Part shown: positions 35,001-44,300 of the stretch, piece by piece
Layout of the letters: every line of letters begins with the position of its first letter
Position numbering within the stretch: the stretch's first letter is position 1
Assembly: GCA_029245345.1 (NCBI GenBank)
Contig: JAQWPM010000017.1
Location: 1 to 64,000 of the forward strand
DNA length: 64,000 bases
Source of the DNA: Longimicrobiales bacterium
Lineage (GTDB): Bacteria > Gemmatimonadota > Gemmatimonadetes > Longimicrobiales > Gaopeijiaceae
Reading direction: 5' to 3'
Notes under the pieces: generated by a model
Told to the model about the DNA's origin: nothing
The model's database searches: none
Seen by the model: only the letters and a program-made list of their open reading frames with translations
Translations under genes and position numbers: made by a program

Positions 35001-36656
35001 CGGCCCGAAATGCGGGAACCTCAACCCGTTCGAGGAGGCGATCGTCCGGTGCGCACCGCCATTGGTCGGAACCGAGACGATGTCGGCCGAAGGTGGCACC
35101 GCGGTGCCCGGCCCGAGGGATGGCACCGAAGCCGCGGCGCCGAGCGAGGCTCGCAGCGCGATCACCGCATTCCCATCGGGGGTCCACACCGGGTCGGCCC
35201 ACAACGCGGGGGCGTCCGACAGGCGCTCGGGCACCCCGCCCGCGGCGCTCGCCTTCCAGAGGTGACCGCCTTCTTCCGTCCAGGTGACGTAGGCGATCCA
35301 CCGGCCGTCCGGCGACCAGGCCGGCATGAACTCGCGCGGCCGAGGCTCGTCGGTCAGGCGCCGGGGCGTGGAGCCCACAGCATCGGCGACCCAGATGCGA
35401 GCCAGCGACGAGAAAGCGAGGCGTCCGTTAGGCGCGGCCGCGACCCCATGTGCTCGCCGGCCACGCACCGGGCCCGTCTCCACCGGCCGGGGAAAGTCGA
35501 GGCGCTCGGCAACCTGTAAGCGCACGGCCGCTTCGAACGGGACGGGCGTGACCTCGTCAGTAGTTAGGTCGAGGCGGTGGATACGACCGCGAAGCTCCAC
35601 GAGCAGCGCACTCCCATCGGGCGTGAACGCGTAGTTCGGAAGCAGGTCCCGCGTCGCGCGACCCTCGAGTTGATTCCGTTGAATCGGGTACGCGATCCAG
35701 CGTTCCGTTCCCGCCGACAGATCTCTTGCCTTCAGGCCCGTACGCCCGTCGCGCATGGCTGCATAGATCAGCGTCCTTCCGTCGGGAGAGACGCGCGGCT
35801 TCATCGCCTGGATGCCTTCCAACGGCACCGGCGCGCTGCGTCCCACCGCCGGGTCGTAGCGCATCACCGCACTGCTGGCCCCGGTCCGGCTGCCGTACGG
35901 GCGGGGCGTCACCGACGTGTAATAGATAGACCCGTCGGGAGCGACCGACCCGCCATACGGACCCGGTGCCGGAGACGACACGAGGGGTGCCGGTGGGCCG
36001 TTCCCGTTCTCGAGGAGCCGTGTCTCAGATCCGTCCGCAACGTCGAACCCCCACAATTCGGCGACACGCTGAAACGCCCCCGTCACGACGGTCACGAACA
36101 GGGTTTCGCCGTCCACCGACCATTCCGGGGAGATGAATGTCGATCCTGTCCGATCGGTGATCGGGCGGGCACCTGACCCGTCGGACCGCGCGACCCACAA
36201 ATTGTCAGCACCCGACTCGTCACTGATGTACGCGAGCCAGAGTCCATCTGGCGAGTAGCGCGGCTGCGACTGAAACGCGGTGCCCGTCAGCACGGGCGTC
36301 GCTGCACCGCCCGCCACGGGCAACGCGTAGATGTCTCCGAGCAACTCGAACACGAGCCCGTCCCTGCGCGGCGAGACATCGAGCGAAAGCCACGTGCCCT
36401 CGTCGGTGGAGAAGGCCACCTCCCGAGTCTGGGCGTCGGCCCCCATCGGGCTCAGGCAGGCCGCCGTCGTGACCGCCACCACGGCCACCCATGCGCGGCT
36501 CCGGAGCCTCAGGGCGCGGCCCCCGGCGACACACGGAGCCCGGTGAGGTCTCCTTCCGGCCCCCGCGACCGGGGCCAGGAGAAATGTCGGCGCGGAACGG
36601 GCCTCGGCGGGACCGAGGGCGAAGCGGGCGGACGAGGCGAAGAACGAGTGCGTCAC
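32046..36656 (-). CDS. Triple fusion: TolB-type propeller, amidohydrolase and beta-lactamase-family serine hydrolase
   Basis: The 1536-residue exported protein has three parts. Residues ~75-690 are WD40-like/PD40 blades (QPRYSPDGLWLAYISDESG, FMPAWSPDGRWIAYVTW). Residues ~690-1070 are an amidohydrolase with FIDVHAHFG near 742, TTEGGAD and the GKLADLVVLNRDPLTD tail. Residues ~1085-1536 are a class C beta-lactamase-family domain with SVGKQF near 1150 (SxxK), YSN and LEHSGSWQGF. The first two domains align with the genes at 37603 and 41352; the third is an addition. The start at 36656 leaves a long leader before the hydrophobic segment (AWVAVVAVTTAACLSPMGADAQ), so a later start is possible. It probably acts on peptides or amides in the periplasm. 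Confidence 0.8.
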   Translation of the reverse strand: MTHSFFASSARFALGPAEARSAPTFLLAPVAGAGRRPHRAPCVAGGRALRLRSRAWVAVVAVTTAACLSPMGADAQTREVAFSTDEGTWLSLDVSPRRDGLVFELLGDIYALPVAGGAATPVLTGTAFQSQPRYSPDGLWLAYISDESGADNLWVARSDGSGARPITDRTGSTFISPEWSVDGETLFVTVVTGAFQRVAELWGFDVADGSETRLLENGNGPPAPLVSSPAPGPYGGSVAPDGSIYYTSVTPRPYGSRTGASSAVMRYDPAVGRSAPVPLEGIQAMKPRVSPDGRTLIYAAMRDGRTGLKARDLSAGTERWIAYPIQRNQLEGRATRDLLPNYAFTPDGSALLVELRGRIHRLDLTTDEVTPVPFEAAVRLQVAERLDFPRPVETGPVRGRRAHGVAAAPNGRLAFSSLARIWVADAVGSTPRRLTDEPRPREFMPAWSPDGRWIAYVTWTEEGGHLWKASAAGGVPERLSDAPALWADPVWTPDGNAVIALRASLGAAASVPSLGPGTAVPPSADIVSVPTNGGAHRTIASSNGLRFPHFGPATDAVYLSSGEAGLLRFPLAGGPPETVATMAGPPAAELRISPDGRFVAVRAGPTVIRVQMPVAVAAGPVPLTHEGPSLTSAGATSVAWTPDGTSLLWTEGPRIGRAGTDGATPPTTTPFGVEVPRATSTGTVVLSGAKLVTMRGDEVIERGDVVVTNGRITWVGPTGTQPPDGARVIDVSGRVIVPGFIDVHAHFGARSELLEPEGTFAFSNLAFGITTVRNPQASLDVFELADVIEADGVPAPRVVSTGPGLFGMLNLQSYEQTLALLRRYRDEYGTHVLKSYLVGDRQQRAWVVQASRELGMMPTTEGGADTKADLTYAIDGFSGNEHAVPVAPIYDDIVQLFARTGMTYTPTLVVSFGAALPIYRLLAEERPHEDARASRWHAEGELYQRSSTRQLWFAPEDFSNIEVAQGADAILGAGGNVALGGHGEVQGLSNHWEMKLLAAGGMSNHDVLRVATIMGAEAIGYDSDLGSIAVGKLADLVVLNRDPLTDIEATQDIDRVMRGGVLYDGFTLDEVWPTPRSRPVPWKLRKFTTPATAVAGIEQAVRDAMDRTRTPGVAVAVVHRGEVLMSKGFGLANIETGSAVTTQTMFQTGSVGKQFTAAGVMVLVEDGRIDLDESIRVHLPEAPESWQAITLRHLLTHSSGIPDYTSASFDYATNYSEDDLVRMASDLTLEYLPGTRWNYSNTGYAMLGVMISRVTGVPYWEFLRERVFDPAGMPTIRINTATQIVPHRARGYMPGPGGLQNASHVAEQTNTTADGSMLLSLRDMIAWNEAVRTRAVLSPESWDQILSPMVLNSGNTHPYGFAWFFDEVAGQPVLEHSGSWQGFVNQYTRFPEQDLSVIVLTNARSAMSAPLAMRIGALIDPALMPEPLPIEAIADDPAVTTHVAGMLEKMSDGSLALTDFDFIRQTVFPRMRVALQTQLAGLGRPDDLTLLAREQVGDDTEFVYRATWGDRRMRVTLSIGPDGGLTNFVFIVPGTP

Positions 36657-36701
36657 GGGGTCCAGGGCGTTGAAGGAGTGTGGGTTACAGTCTGATCCGC
36701 C

Positions 36702-37028
36702 TCAGCGGCGGCGGCGAGGGTCGGGAATCACCGCGAACTCCTTCGCGCCCCCGGCCAGCGACAGGACCTCGTTGACCAGCGTCATGAGAAAGCGTCCGGG
36801 ATCCTCGAGCATCACGAAATGTACGCTCCGCTCGAAGGTAACGAAGCGCTTGAGGGGCGCTTCGGTCCGGTCGTAGTGAGCGCGGGACGAGGCGTAGGGC
36901 GTATGCAGGTCGGAGCGGCCCATGAGGAAGATCATCGGGACCTCGTAGCTGAGCGACGGCTCGGCCTCGCAGGCCGCGGCGAGAAGCGCGAGGGAGAGGA
37001 GGGCGGAGAGGATTGGGCGGGGAGCCAT
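36702..37028 (-). pseudogene. Signal peptide joined to an alpha/beta-hydrolase C-terminus
   Basis: From the ATG at 37028 the product is 108 residues. It has an export signal (ILSALLSLALLAAACEAEP), then at once VPMIFLMGRSDLHTPYASS and HFVMLEDPGRFLMTLVNEV. The latter is the acid-and-His end of proline iminopeptidase-like hydrolases. The oxyanion region, nucleophile elbow and cap are missing, so about 200 residues seem to have been deleted in frame. It lies 45 bases upstream of the triple-fusion gene on the same strand. No catalysis is expected. Confidence 0.55.
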
Positions 37029-37279
37029 GGCCCTAGAGATGAAGGTGGGGGGTGGGTGCGGGTCCGCTCCATTTGGGACACTCCTGGCAACAGGTTGAGC
37101 CTTCCCCACGCTCCTCAAGTTCGCGGCAGATGTCATTCCGTGCTCGTCACGGTCGGGACTTTCCCTGGGCCTGGTGTGACGCTGACCGCGGCCACTTCCG
37201 GTCCGGGCCGCATCCATGTTCGAAGGTTCATCACGAGTGCTATGGTGGAGCAATAGGCTCCCATATCTCGGCAATCGTG

Positions 37280-37413
37280 GAGAAGTGGTGCTGCACCAGG
37301 CAATGGACGTTCTAAAGCTCTTCGGGGGAGATGAGCTCGAGTTCGGCATGGCAGAGGTGGCGCGCCGGCTGGCGTGTGATCTCGAGTCTGCTCGGATTCC
37401 GGCAGACGACTAG
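37280..37413 (+). pseudogene. Remnant of an IclR-type regulator helix-turn-helix
   Basis: About 43 codons read HQAMDVLKLFGGDELEFGM and AEVARRLACDLESARI. This matches the N-terminal winged-helix start of IclR-family repressors (ALDVLELF...L.EIAR.LGL). The frame stops where the recognition helix should continue, and no ligand domain follows. The rest of 37029-37540 has no gene. Assignment rests on a short match. Confidence 0.35.
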
Positions 37414-37541
37414 GCTCGGGCGGGACAGGGGCGGCGGTGACTGGGCCACTCCAAACGCTCGCACCGTGAGCGTGAGGTGGCCATGGGAGATTGGGACACC
37501 TCTCGGAGTGATCTGGCCCAGGCATCGAAGCCGGAACGCGA

Positions 37542-37580
37542 ACAAAAGAGCCCCCGGCCCGAAGGCCGAGGGCTCCTAAT
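37542..37580 (-). terminator. Intrinsic terminator of the propeller/amidohydrolase operon
   Basis: On the minus strand AGGAGCCCTCGGCC, a short loop and GGCCGGGGGCTCT form a stem with one mismatch, followed by TTTTGTT. It lies 23 bases after the stop at 37603. Confidence 0.8.
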
Positions 37581-37602
37581 CCCGCGCTTCTCCAGGAAGA
37601 CC

Positions 37603-40600
37603 CTACCGCCGCGCGATCCCCGCCGCAGTAGCACCCGGATCCGACTCACCCGGCCGTCTCCGCTCCAACCTACGCTGCTGCGGGTAGATCTCGTCCAGAG
37701 TCATTCCGTCGTACAGGCGGCCGTCCTTCATAACGTTCGCGATGTCGACCGTGTTGCGAAGGTCATCCATGGGGTTCGAATTCAGAATCACGATGTCCGC
37801 GAACTTGCCTTCCTCGATGCTGCCGAGCTGAGCACCGAAGCCGATGGCTTCAGCACCCAGGATCGTGGCAGCACGTAGGATGTCGTGAGGCTCGGCACCG
37901 CCGGAGCCCATGGCCCACATCTCCCAATGCAGCCCGATGCCCTGGATCTGTCCGTGGCTTCCCACACCCATGCGCGCGTCCCCTTCAAGCATCTTCTCCA
38001 CGAATTCACCGTGGCGCGGGAAGACGTACTCCTCGGGCAGGAACCAGCCGGCGGTCCCTGGGCTACCGCCCGCTCCCGGACCGCGCCTGCGTGCGCGCAT
38101 GTCCAGATTCGCCTTCGGAATGAACATGTTCAACTTCGGGCTGTCGTGAACGTTCTCCGTGGCGTAGAAGAAGTTCTCACCGAAGGGCCCGCCGTACGAC
38201 ACGAGCAGCGTCGGTGTGTTCGTCGTCTGCGACGTCTCGAACAGCTTGACCACGTCCGAGTAGATCGGTGCGATAGGCAGTGTGTGCTCCACCCCGGGAT
38301 ACCCGTCGATGACGTGTGTAATGTCGAGTTTGAAGTCGAGTCCACCCTCGGTGGTCGGCATCAACTCGAGTTCCTTCGCCGCTTGGATCACCCACTGACG
38401 CTGCTGACGGTTCCCCGTCATGTACATCTTCAGCGTCTTGGTGTCGTAGTACTCGGAGTACCGGCGTAGGACGTCCTTCGCGTGATCCGCGTCTCGCACA
38501 TTCTCACCGGCGAAGACGCCCGGTCCCGTCGAGTAAATTCGCGGACCGATCAAGCCCCCCGTGTTCACACGATCCGTGTAGCTCAGGACGTCCGTGAAGG
38601 CTGTCTGGGGATCACGTGTTGTCGTGACACCGTAGGAGAGCGCGGCTAAGTACTGCCACACCTCCTGGGGGTGGATCTCCGGCACCAACCACATCGAGTG
38701 GTAGTGCGTATCCACCATGCCCGGCATGAGCGTCTTGCCGGCCATGCTGATGACCTCGGCTCCTTCGGGAATCTCCACCGAGTCTGCCATGCCGACCGCG
38801 ACGATCTTGTTGTCCGTGACGATGACCGTGCCGTTCTCGATGACGTGAGGTGCTCCGGTCGTATCTCCTGGGTTGTCCGCCATCGTGATGATGCGACCCC
38901 CTGTGAGCGCCACCGTCCCTCGAGGGATATCCCGAGGCAGCTCGACCTCGATCTTCCGTTCGACGGCTTCGTAGGTGTCCGTCGTGTCGGCGAGGATCTC
39001 TTCGTCACCGCCTCGAATCGCATCGGCCTTAGCCGCGACTTCTTCCGCTGCTGCGCGAATCGAATCTGACCGTGCGATTAGCGAATCTGCGACGACCTGA
39101 ACCGAGTCGGCCTGGAGGCGCATGATGTCGTCCCTCAGCGTCTCGACGGATGCTTCGTCGCCCGTCGTATCCAACGAGTCCGCCGCCTCTTCGACCGCGG
39201 TCTCGAGGCTGTCGACTTCGGCACGCTTCTCTTTGAGCGTGTCGGTTACGGCTAGAGCCCGTGCACGGATGAGCGCGCGTCCATGTGCGGTCGCTTCCTC
39301 TTCGGCTTCTTCCGCTTCGACGTGGTTGATGTCGTACGAGAAGAGCACGTTGCCCATGGCCCAATTGATGCCCTGTCCGTCCGCTGTCCATGAGGGGAAT
39401 TCACCCCCGACGTCTGTCAGCTTGCGAACCGGAACGGGCGATGCCGCCAATTGGGTGAGGATCACGGTCGGCGGCGTCGGTCCTGCGTTCTCCAAGTCGA
39501 TTACGAAGATGTCGTTCCCGAACTGTGCGAAGGCTTGGTTGCCTTCGGGCGACATCATCAACAGGCCTGCTGGCGCTGGGCCACCGGGCTCCGTTTGTGG
39601 AGTCGGGTCCGTGGGATCCGGTGTCATGCGCCACGGGAAGGGCCGGCGGGGAAGGTACTCCGGCTCGTTGGCGTGAGGCGTCGCGAAGCCTGGCACACCC
39701 TGCCTGCCGAGCACCCGCAGATGCCGCTTCACATCCGTGCCGTCCCAACGGAACGACACGAGGCCCTCAATGGGGCTGTACGCGTAGATCCGGTCGTCCT
39801 CGCCGTCCACGAAGTGGGCGACGTCTCTGAATCCGGTCGGAGCGATGAGGGTCACCTCTCCGCCAGCCGATGGCACCCAAACGAATTCGGCGCCACTGGG
39901 TCCGAAGAAAATATCCGCGGCGGTCTTCAGGTCACGGGCGGCGCCACGAGAAGTGACGATCCGCTGTCCGTTGGGCGACCAAGCAGTGTTGTAGTACATG
40001 GCCGCGGTCGACGTGAGCTGCACGGCAGCTCCCCCTGCGGCCGGAATAGTCATGATGTGACCACCGTCGGCGTCGTCCCACGTCACGTACGCGATCGTCG
40101 AACCGTCCGGGGACCATTGCGGGTGGAACTCGCCGTGATCCGCATCGGTCAGGCGACGAGCCTCACCGCTGGGCATGTCCTTCACCCAGAGGCGGTCGAA
40201 TGCTGTGAAGACGATCTGGCCGCCATCCGGTGAAGCCACCGGACTGCGGATCTGGCTTGCCGTGACCATCGCGGTGGTGTCGATCTGGGAGGCGAACTTC
40301 ACCTCCGGACCGACGTCTACCTTCACCGGTACCGCAAACGGGATCTCCGCTTGATCCGAACCGTCCATGGGGACGTTCCAGATCTTGCCGCCGAACGAAA
40401 CGACGAGCGAGGAGCCATCCGGTGTGAATGCATAACCGGGAAGAATATCGAGCGGCGCCCGTGATTCTTGGTCGTCACGCTGGATGGGGTAGGCGAGCCA
40501 TTCTTCTTCGCCTGTCTCCAGATTTCGTTTCCGGAGCCCTGTGTCCGCGTTGTAGCGCGTGCCGTAAACGAGCCACATACCGTCAGGGGAGATCGCCGGG

Positions 40601-41355
40601 CGGAAGGCCGAACCGTAGCGGTTCGTCATCGTGGTCGTGTTGCCGGTCTCCCGGTCGTACCGCCGCAGCTGATACAGCGGCAGCCGCGCGTTGTACTGCC
40701 AGTCACCGGTTCCGCTGGCGTACCAGATGTATCGGCCGTCCGGGCTGAATGCGGCGCCGACCATCTTTTGTTGGCCCGTGCCACCCCCCGTCGCGATGGG
40801 CGACGTGCGGTCCGCCTTGTACATGAAGAGCTTCGCGGAGCCACCGAGCGGGCCTGCTGCTCGGCTGACCACGAGGTAGTCTCCCGCCGGGTCCCACTCG
40901 GGTGACGTGTAGAGGTTGTTGTTCCCGCGTGACACCTGCGTGGTGTCCGTGCGGTCCAGCCGCATGGTCCAGAGGTTGTCGCCTCCGCTCTTGTCGGAGA
41001 CATAAGCCACGGACTCACCGTCCGGGCTGAAGCGCGGCTGTGCTTCGAAGGCCATCCCGGTCAGGAGGGGCGAAGCCTCTCCACCCGAGATAGGCATGGT
41101 GTACAGATCGCCGAGCAGATCGAAGACGATGGTCTGTCCGTCAGGTGATACGTCGAGCGACATCCACGTGCCTTCCGTGGCTGTGAACTCTGCGGTGCGT
41201 GCACCACTAAGCGGTAGCGGCGCCGCGCCGCGCCCCCCGGGGCCACCACGCCCTTGAGCTGCAACCGGTGCAGCCATCGCGACCAAGCCGCCCATCACCA
41301 GCGCTGTAGTAGCGAGGCGCTTGAGGCATCCGAGGTCCTTCACCTGGCGGCTCAT
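37603..41355 (-). CDS. TolB-type propeller/amidohydrolase with a coiled-coil insertion
   Basis: From the ATG at 41355 (4-base overlap with the upstream stop) the product is 1250 residues with a signal peptide (APVAAQ). Residues ~50-680 are PD40 blades (QPRFSPDGESVAYVSDKSGG). Residues ~690-800 form a charged Ala/Glu/Asp helix-rich insertion (RARALAVTDTLKEKR, ADSLIARSDSIRAAAEEV), predicted coiled coil, absent from the two paralogues. From ~830 comes the amidohydrolase: GMVDTHYHSMW, TTEGGLDFKL, GVGSHGQIQG and the GKFADIVILNSNPMDD tail. HYH replaces the usual HAH. It probably hydrolyses amide bonds in peptides outside the cytoplasm, with the propeller as a lid or docking surface. Confidence 0.8.
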   Translation of the reverse strand: MSRQVKDLGCLKRLATTALVMGGLVAMAAPVAAQGRGGPGGRGAAPLPLSGARTAEFTATEGTWMSLDVSPDGQTIVFDLLGDLYTMPISGGEASPLLTGMAFEAQPRFSPDGESVAYVSDKSGGDNLWTMRLDRTDTTQVSRGNNNLYTSPEWDPAGDYLVVSRAAGPLGGSAKLFMYKADRTSPIATGGGTGQQKMVGAAFSPDGRYIWYASGTGDWQYNARLPLYQLRRYDRETGNTTTMTNRYGSAFRPAISPDGMWLVYGTRYNADTGLRKRNLETGEEEWLAYPIQRDDQESRAPLDILPGYAFTPDGSSLVVSFGGKIWNVPMDGSDQAEIPFAVPVKVDVGPEVKFASQIDTTAMVTASQIRSPVASPDGGQIVFTAFDRLWVKDMPSGEARRLTDADHGEFHPQWSPDGSTIAYVTWDDADGGHIMTIPAAGGAAVQLTSTAAMYYNTAWSPNGQRIVTSRGAARDLKTAADIFFGPSGAEFVWVPSAGGEVTLIAPTGFRDVAHFVDGEDDRIYAYSPIEGLVSFRWDGTDVKRHLRVLGRQGVPGFATPHANEPEYLPRRPFPWRMTPDPTDPTPQTEPGGPAPAGLLMMSPEGNQAFAQFGNDIFVIDLENAGPTPPTVILTQLAASPVPVRKLTDVGGEFPSWTADGQGINWAMGNVLFSYDINHVEAEEAEEEATAHGRALIRARALAVTDTLKEKRAEVDSLETAVEEAADSLDTTGDEASVETLRDDIMRLQADSVQVVADSLIARSDSIRAAAEEVAAKADAIRGGDEEILADTTDTYEAVERKIEVELPRDIPRGTVALTGGRIITMADNPGDTTGAPHVIENGTVIVTDNKIVAVGMADSVEIPEGAEVISMAGKTLMPGMVDTHYHSMWLVPEIHPQEVWQYLAALSYGVTTTRDPQTAFTDVLSYTDRVNTGGLIGPRIYSTGPGVFAGENVRDADHAKDVLRRYSEYYDTKTLKMYMTGNRQQRQWVIQAAKELELMPTTEGGLDFKLDITHVIDGYPGVEHTLPIAPIYSDVVKLFETSQTTNTPTLLVSYGGPFGENFFYATENVHDSPKLNMFIPKANLDMRARRRGPGAGGSPGTAGWFLPEEYVFPRHGEFVEKMLEGDARMGVGSHGQIQGIGLHWEMWAMGSGGAEPHDILRAATILGAEAIGFGAQLGSIEEGKFADIVILNSNPMDDLRNTVDIANVMKDGRLYDGMTLDEIYPQQRRLERRRPGESDPGATAAGIARR

Positions 41356-44300
41356 CGTCCACCTCCCCGGATCCCAGCGTTCACATTCGGCGCGGTTTCT
41401 CTCCACGCTTCAGTAGGCGCAGCCCGCTGTCTGGGCCATTGCTCGTCGAGCGTGTTTCCGTCGTAGAGCCTGCCGTTCATCATCACGCGGTTCACTGTAT
41501 TGGTGTTGCGAATGTTGTCGAGCGGGTTTGCGTCCAGGATCACGAGGTCGGCCAGTTTGCCGACTTCGATGGATCCGAGGTCGCCACCGAGGCCGATGGC
41601 CTCGGCTCCCATGAGCGTCGCCGCCCGCAGTGCATCATGCTCGTCCATGCCGCCACTCTGCAGGAGCCAAAGCTCCCAGTGGTAGCCGAGGCCCTGGAGC
41701 TGGCCATGTGAGCCGACGCCGGTCTTCCCACCGCCGTCCACCAGGTCGGCAAGCCATGCCGAGTGCTTCCGGAACGCGTACTCATCGTCCATAAACCAGC
41801 CGCCCGGTCCAGGGCCCGTGCTTTGTAGACGGCGAGCCTTGAAGTCGAGCTCACGCTTCGGCGTGAAGTACGTCAGCTTCGTGTCCCCGAAGATGTCTTC
41901 GTTGGTGTAGAAGTAGTTCTCACCCCACGGACCGCCGTATGAGACGACGAGGGTAGGGGTGTTCACCGTGCCCGACGTGGAGAAGAGTTCGACTACGTCG
42001 TTGTAGGCCGGGATGATGGGCATCGTGTGCTCCACGCCCGGATATCCGTCGATGGCGTGCGTCATGTTGAGCCGGTAGTCCAAGCCACCTTCGGTGGTCG
42101 GCATGAGACCCAATTCCAGCGATGCCATGATCAGCCACTGCCGCTGACGGCGGTTGCCGGACATGTACATCTTGAAGGTCTTGGTGTCGTAGTACTGGCT
42201 GTACTTGGTCAGCACTTCGATGGCGTGTTCGTAGCTCCGGATGAACTCTCCAGAGAAGACGCCAGGTCCCGTGTGGTAGACTCGGGGCCCGACCATATTG
42301 CCGGCCCTGACCTGGTCCTCGTACACGAGTACGTCTGTCGTAGCCGTTTGCGGGTCTCGTGTGGTGGTCACGCCGTAGGCCAGGTTCGCCTGGTAGATCC
42401 ACGGCCGTGCCCAATGCACACCCCACATGTTCCACATATGGGCGTGGGTGTCCACGAACCCTGGGACGATCGTCTTGCCGCTCACGTCTATAACTTCCGC
42501 TCCTGTCGGTACCTCACCGGCACCGGCCGACACGGACGTGATGCGGTTGTTTGTCACGACGATATCCGCGTTCTCGATGATCTCGTTGCCGTTCATCGTT
42601 ATGGCACGAGCCCCGCGCAGGACAACTGTGCCCTGCGGGATATCACGATCTGCCGTGACGCCGAACTGCTGTTCAGCAGCTTCGTAGTTCGCGTCACCAG
42701 ATGCTGCGTCCATGTTGTACGAAAAGAGCGCGTTCCCGAGTGACCAGTGTGCCGTGCGTCCATCTGCGGACCACGTCGGGAATTCGACGCCGAGCTCGTT
42801 GAGTTTCCACGTCGGGACCGCAGCCGAATCCGGCTTGGCCACCTGAATCGTCGGGACGATACCGTTCGCGGGCGGCACCGTGACCACGTACAGGTCGTTA
42901 CCGATCTGCGCGAGTGCCAAGTCACCTTGGGGCGCCATCATCACCGAGCCTGCAGAGCGCTGAGGGATCAGCTCTCGAGCTTCGTTGTTGTCCTCGAAGA
43001 CCGTTTGAGGTTCGACGAGGTCTGACGTCGCGGAGATGTTGTATCCATCAGCGACGCCACCGGCCCCGATGGGGATCCGAGCGGTCACGCGCAGGTGGAC
43101 CTTCTTGTCCGTGTCGTCCCAACGTGCGGAGCTGAGCGCGAGGGTTGGGGGCGGAGCTGCGGAGGCGCCCGGAATGGGATCGGCCTGAGCGAAGCCATAG
43201 TAGTAGATGCGTTCCGCGTCCTCAGTGAAGTGCGGAAGCCGGCGTCCGTTCGTCGGCCCAATGGCTGTCGCTGCACCACCCGAGGCGGGGATCCAGAAGA
43301 AGTGGGAGTCGAGTCCCATCCCGATGAACGGATCGATCGCTTCCTGAACGTTTCGGCGTGCGGAGCGAATACCGACGATGCGGTCGTTCGGCGACCAAGC
43401 GATCTGCTGGTAGTAGGCCGGGGCCGTCGAGAGGATCGTCGCGTTGCCCCCACCTGCGGAGACGCGGCGGATCGTGCCCTCTCCGGAGTCGTCATCCCAG
43501 GTCGTGTAGGCCACGTAGCGGCCGTCCGGAGACCAGACCGGTGTGTATTCACCGACGACGTCGTTCGTCAGGCGACGCGGTTCGCCGCCAGCGACATCGG
43601 CCACGTACAGGCGATCGAGGGCGATGAACGCGATCTGGCTGCCGTCCGGGGACGGCCGCGAGTCACGGATCTGCTTCACCGTGAACGTGGGCGTGTCCTC
43701 GATGGGGTACTCGAAGGACACTTCTGGTCCTACTGCCACCTCCGCATCGACTGAGAACGGAATCTCTGTCGGAGTGGCTCCGTCTGCGGGCACGGACCAG
43801 ATGCCGCCGCCGTACGAGATCACGATCGCGCCACCATCAGGTGTCCACGAATAACCGGGGAGCACATCCATGGCCGATGTCGATTCTTGGTCGTCGCGCT
43901 GGACCGGGTAGGCCAGCCAATGCTCCTCACCCGAATTCAGGTCACGCAGGACAATGCCGGTGTCGGCGTCGTCCCGGCTGCCGTAGGCGAGCCAATCCCC
44001 ATTGGGCGAGACTGCAGGCCGGAACGCAGAGCCATAACGATTCGTCATCGGTGTGCGCACGCCCGTCTGACGATCGAAAACCCAGAGTTGGTACTGAGGT
44101 AGGATCGCGTTGTACTGCCACATGCCGTTTCGCTGGGCGTACCACAGGTAGCGGCCGTCGGCGTCGAGCGCGGCTCCCATCATGCGCTGGTCGCCCGTGC
44201 CGCCTACGATCTCGAGGCCTGTGCCGCCGTCGACGTGGTACATCCAGATCTTCTCGAGGCCGGCTCCGGGAGCCGCGCGCGAGACAAGGACGTATGTGCC

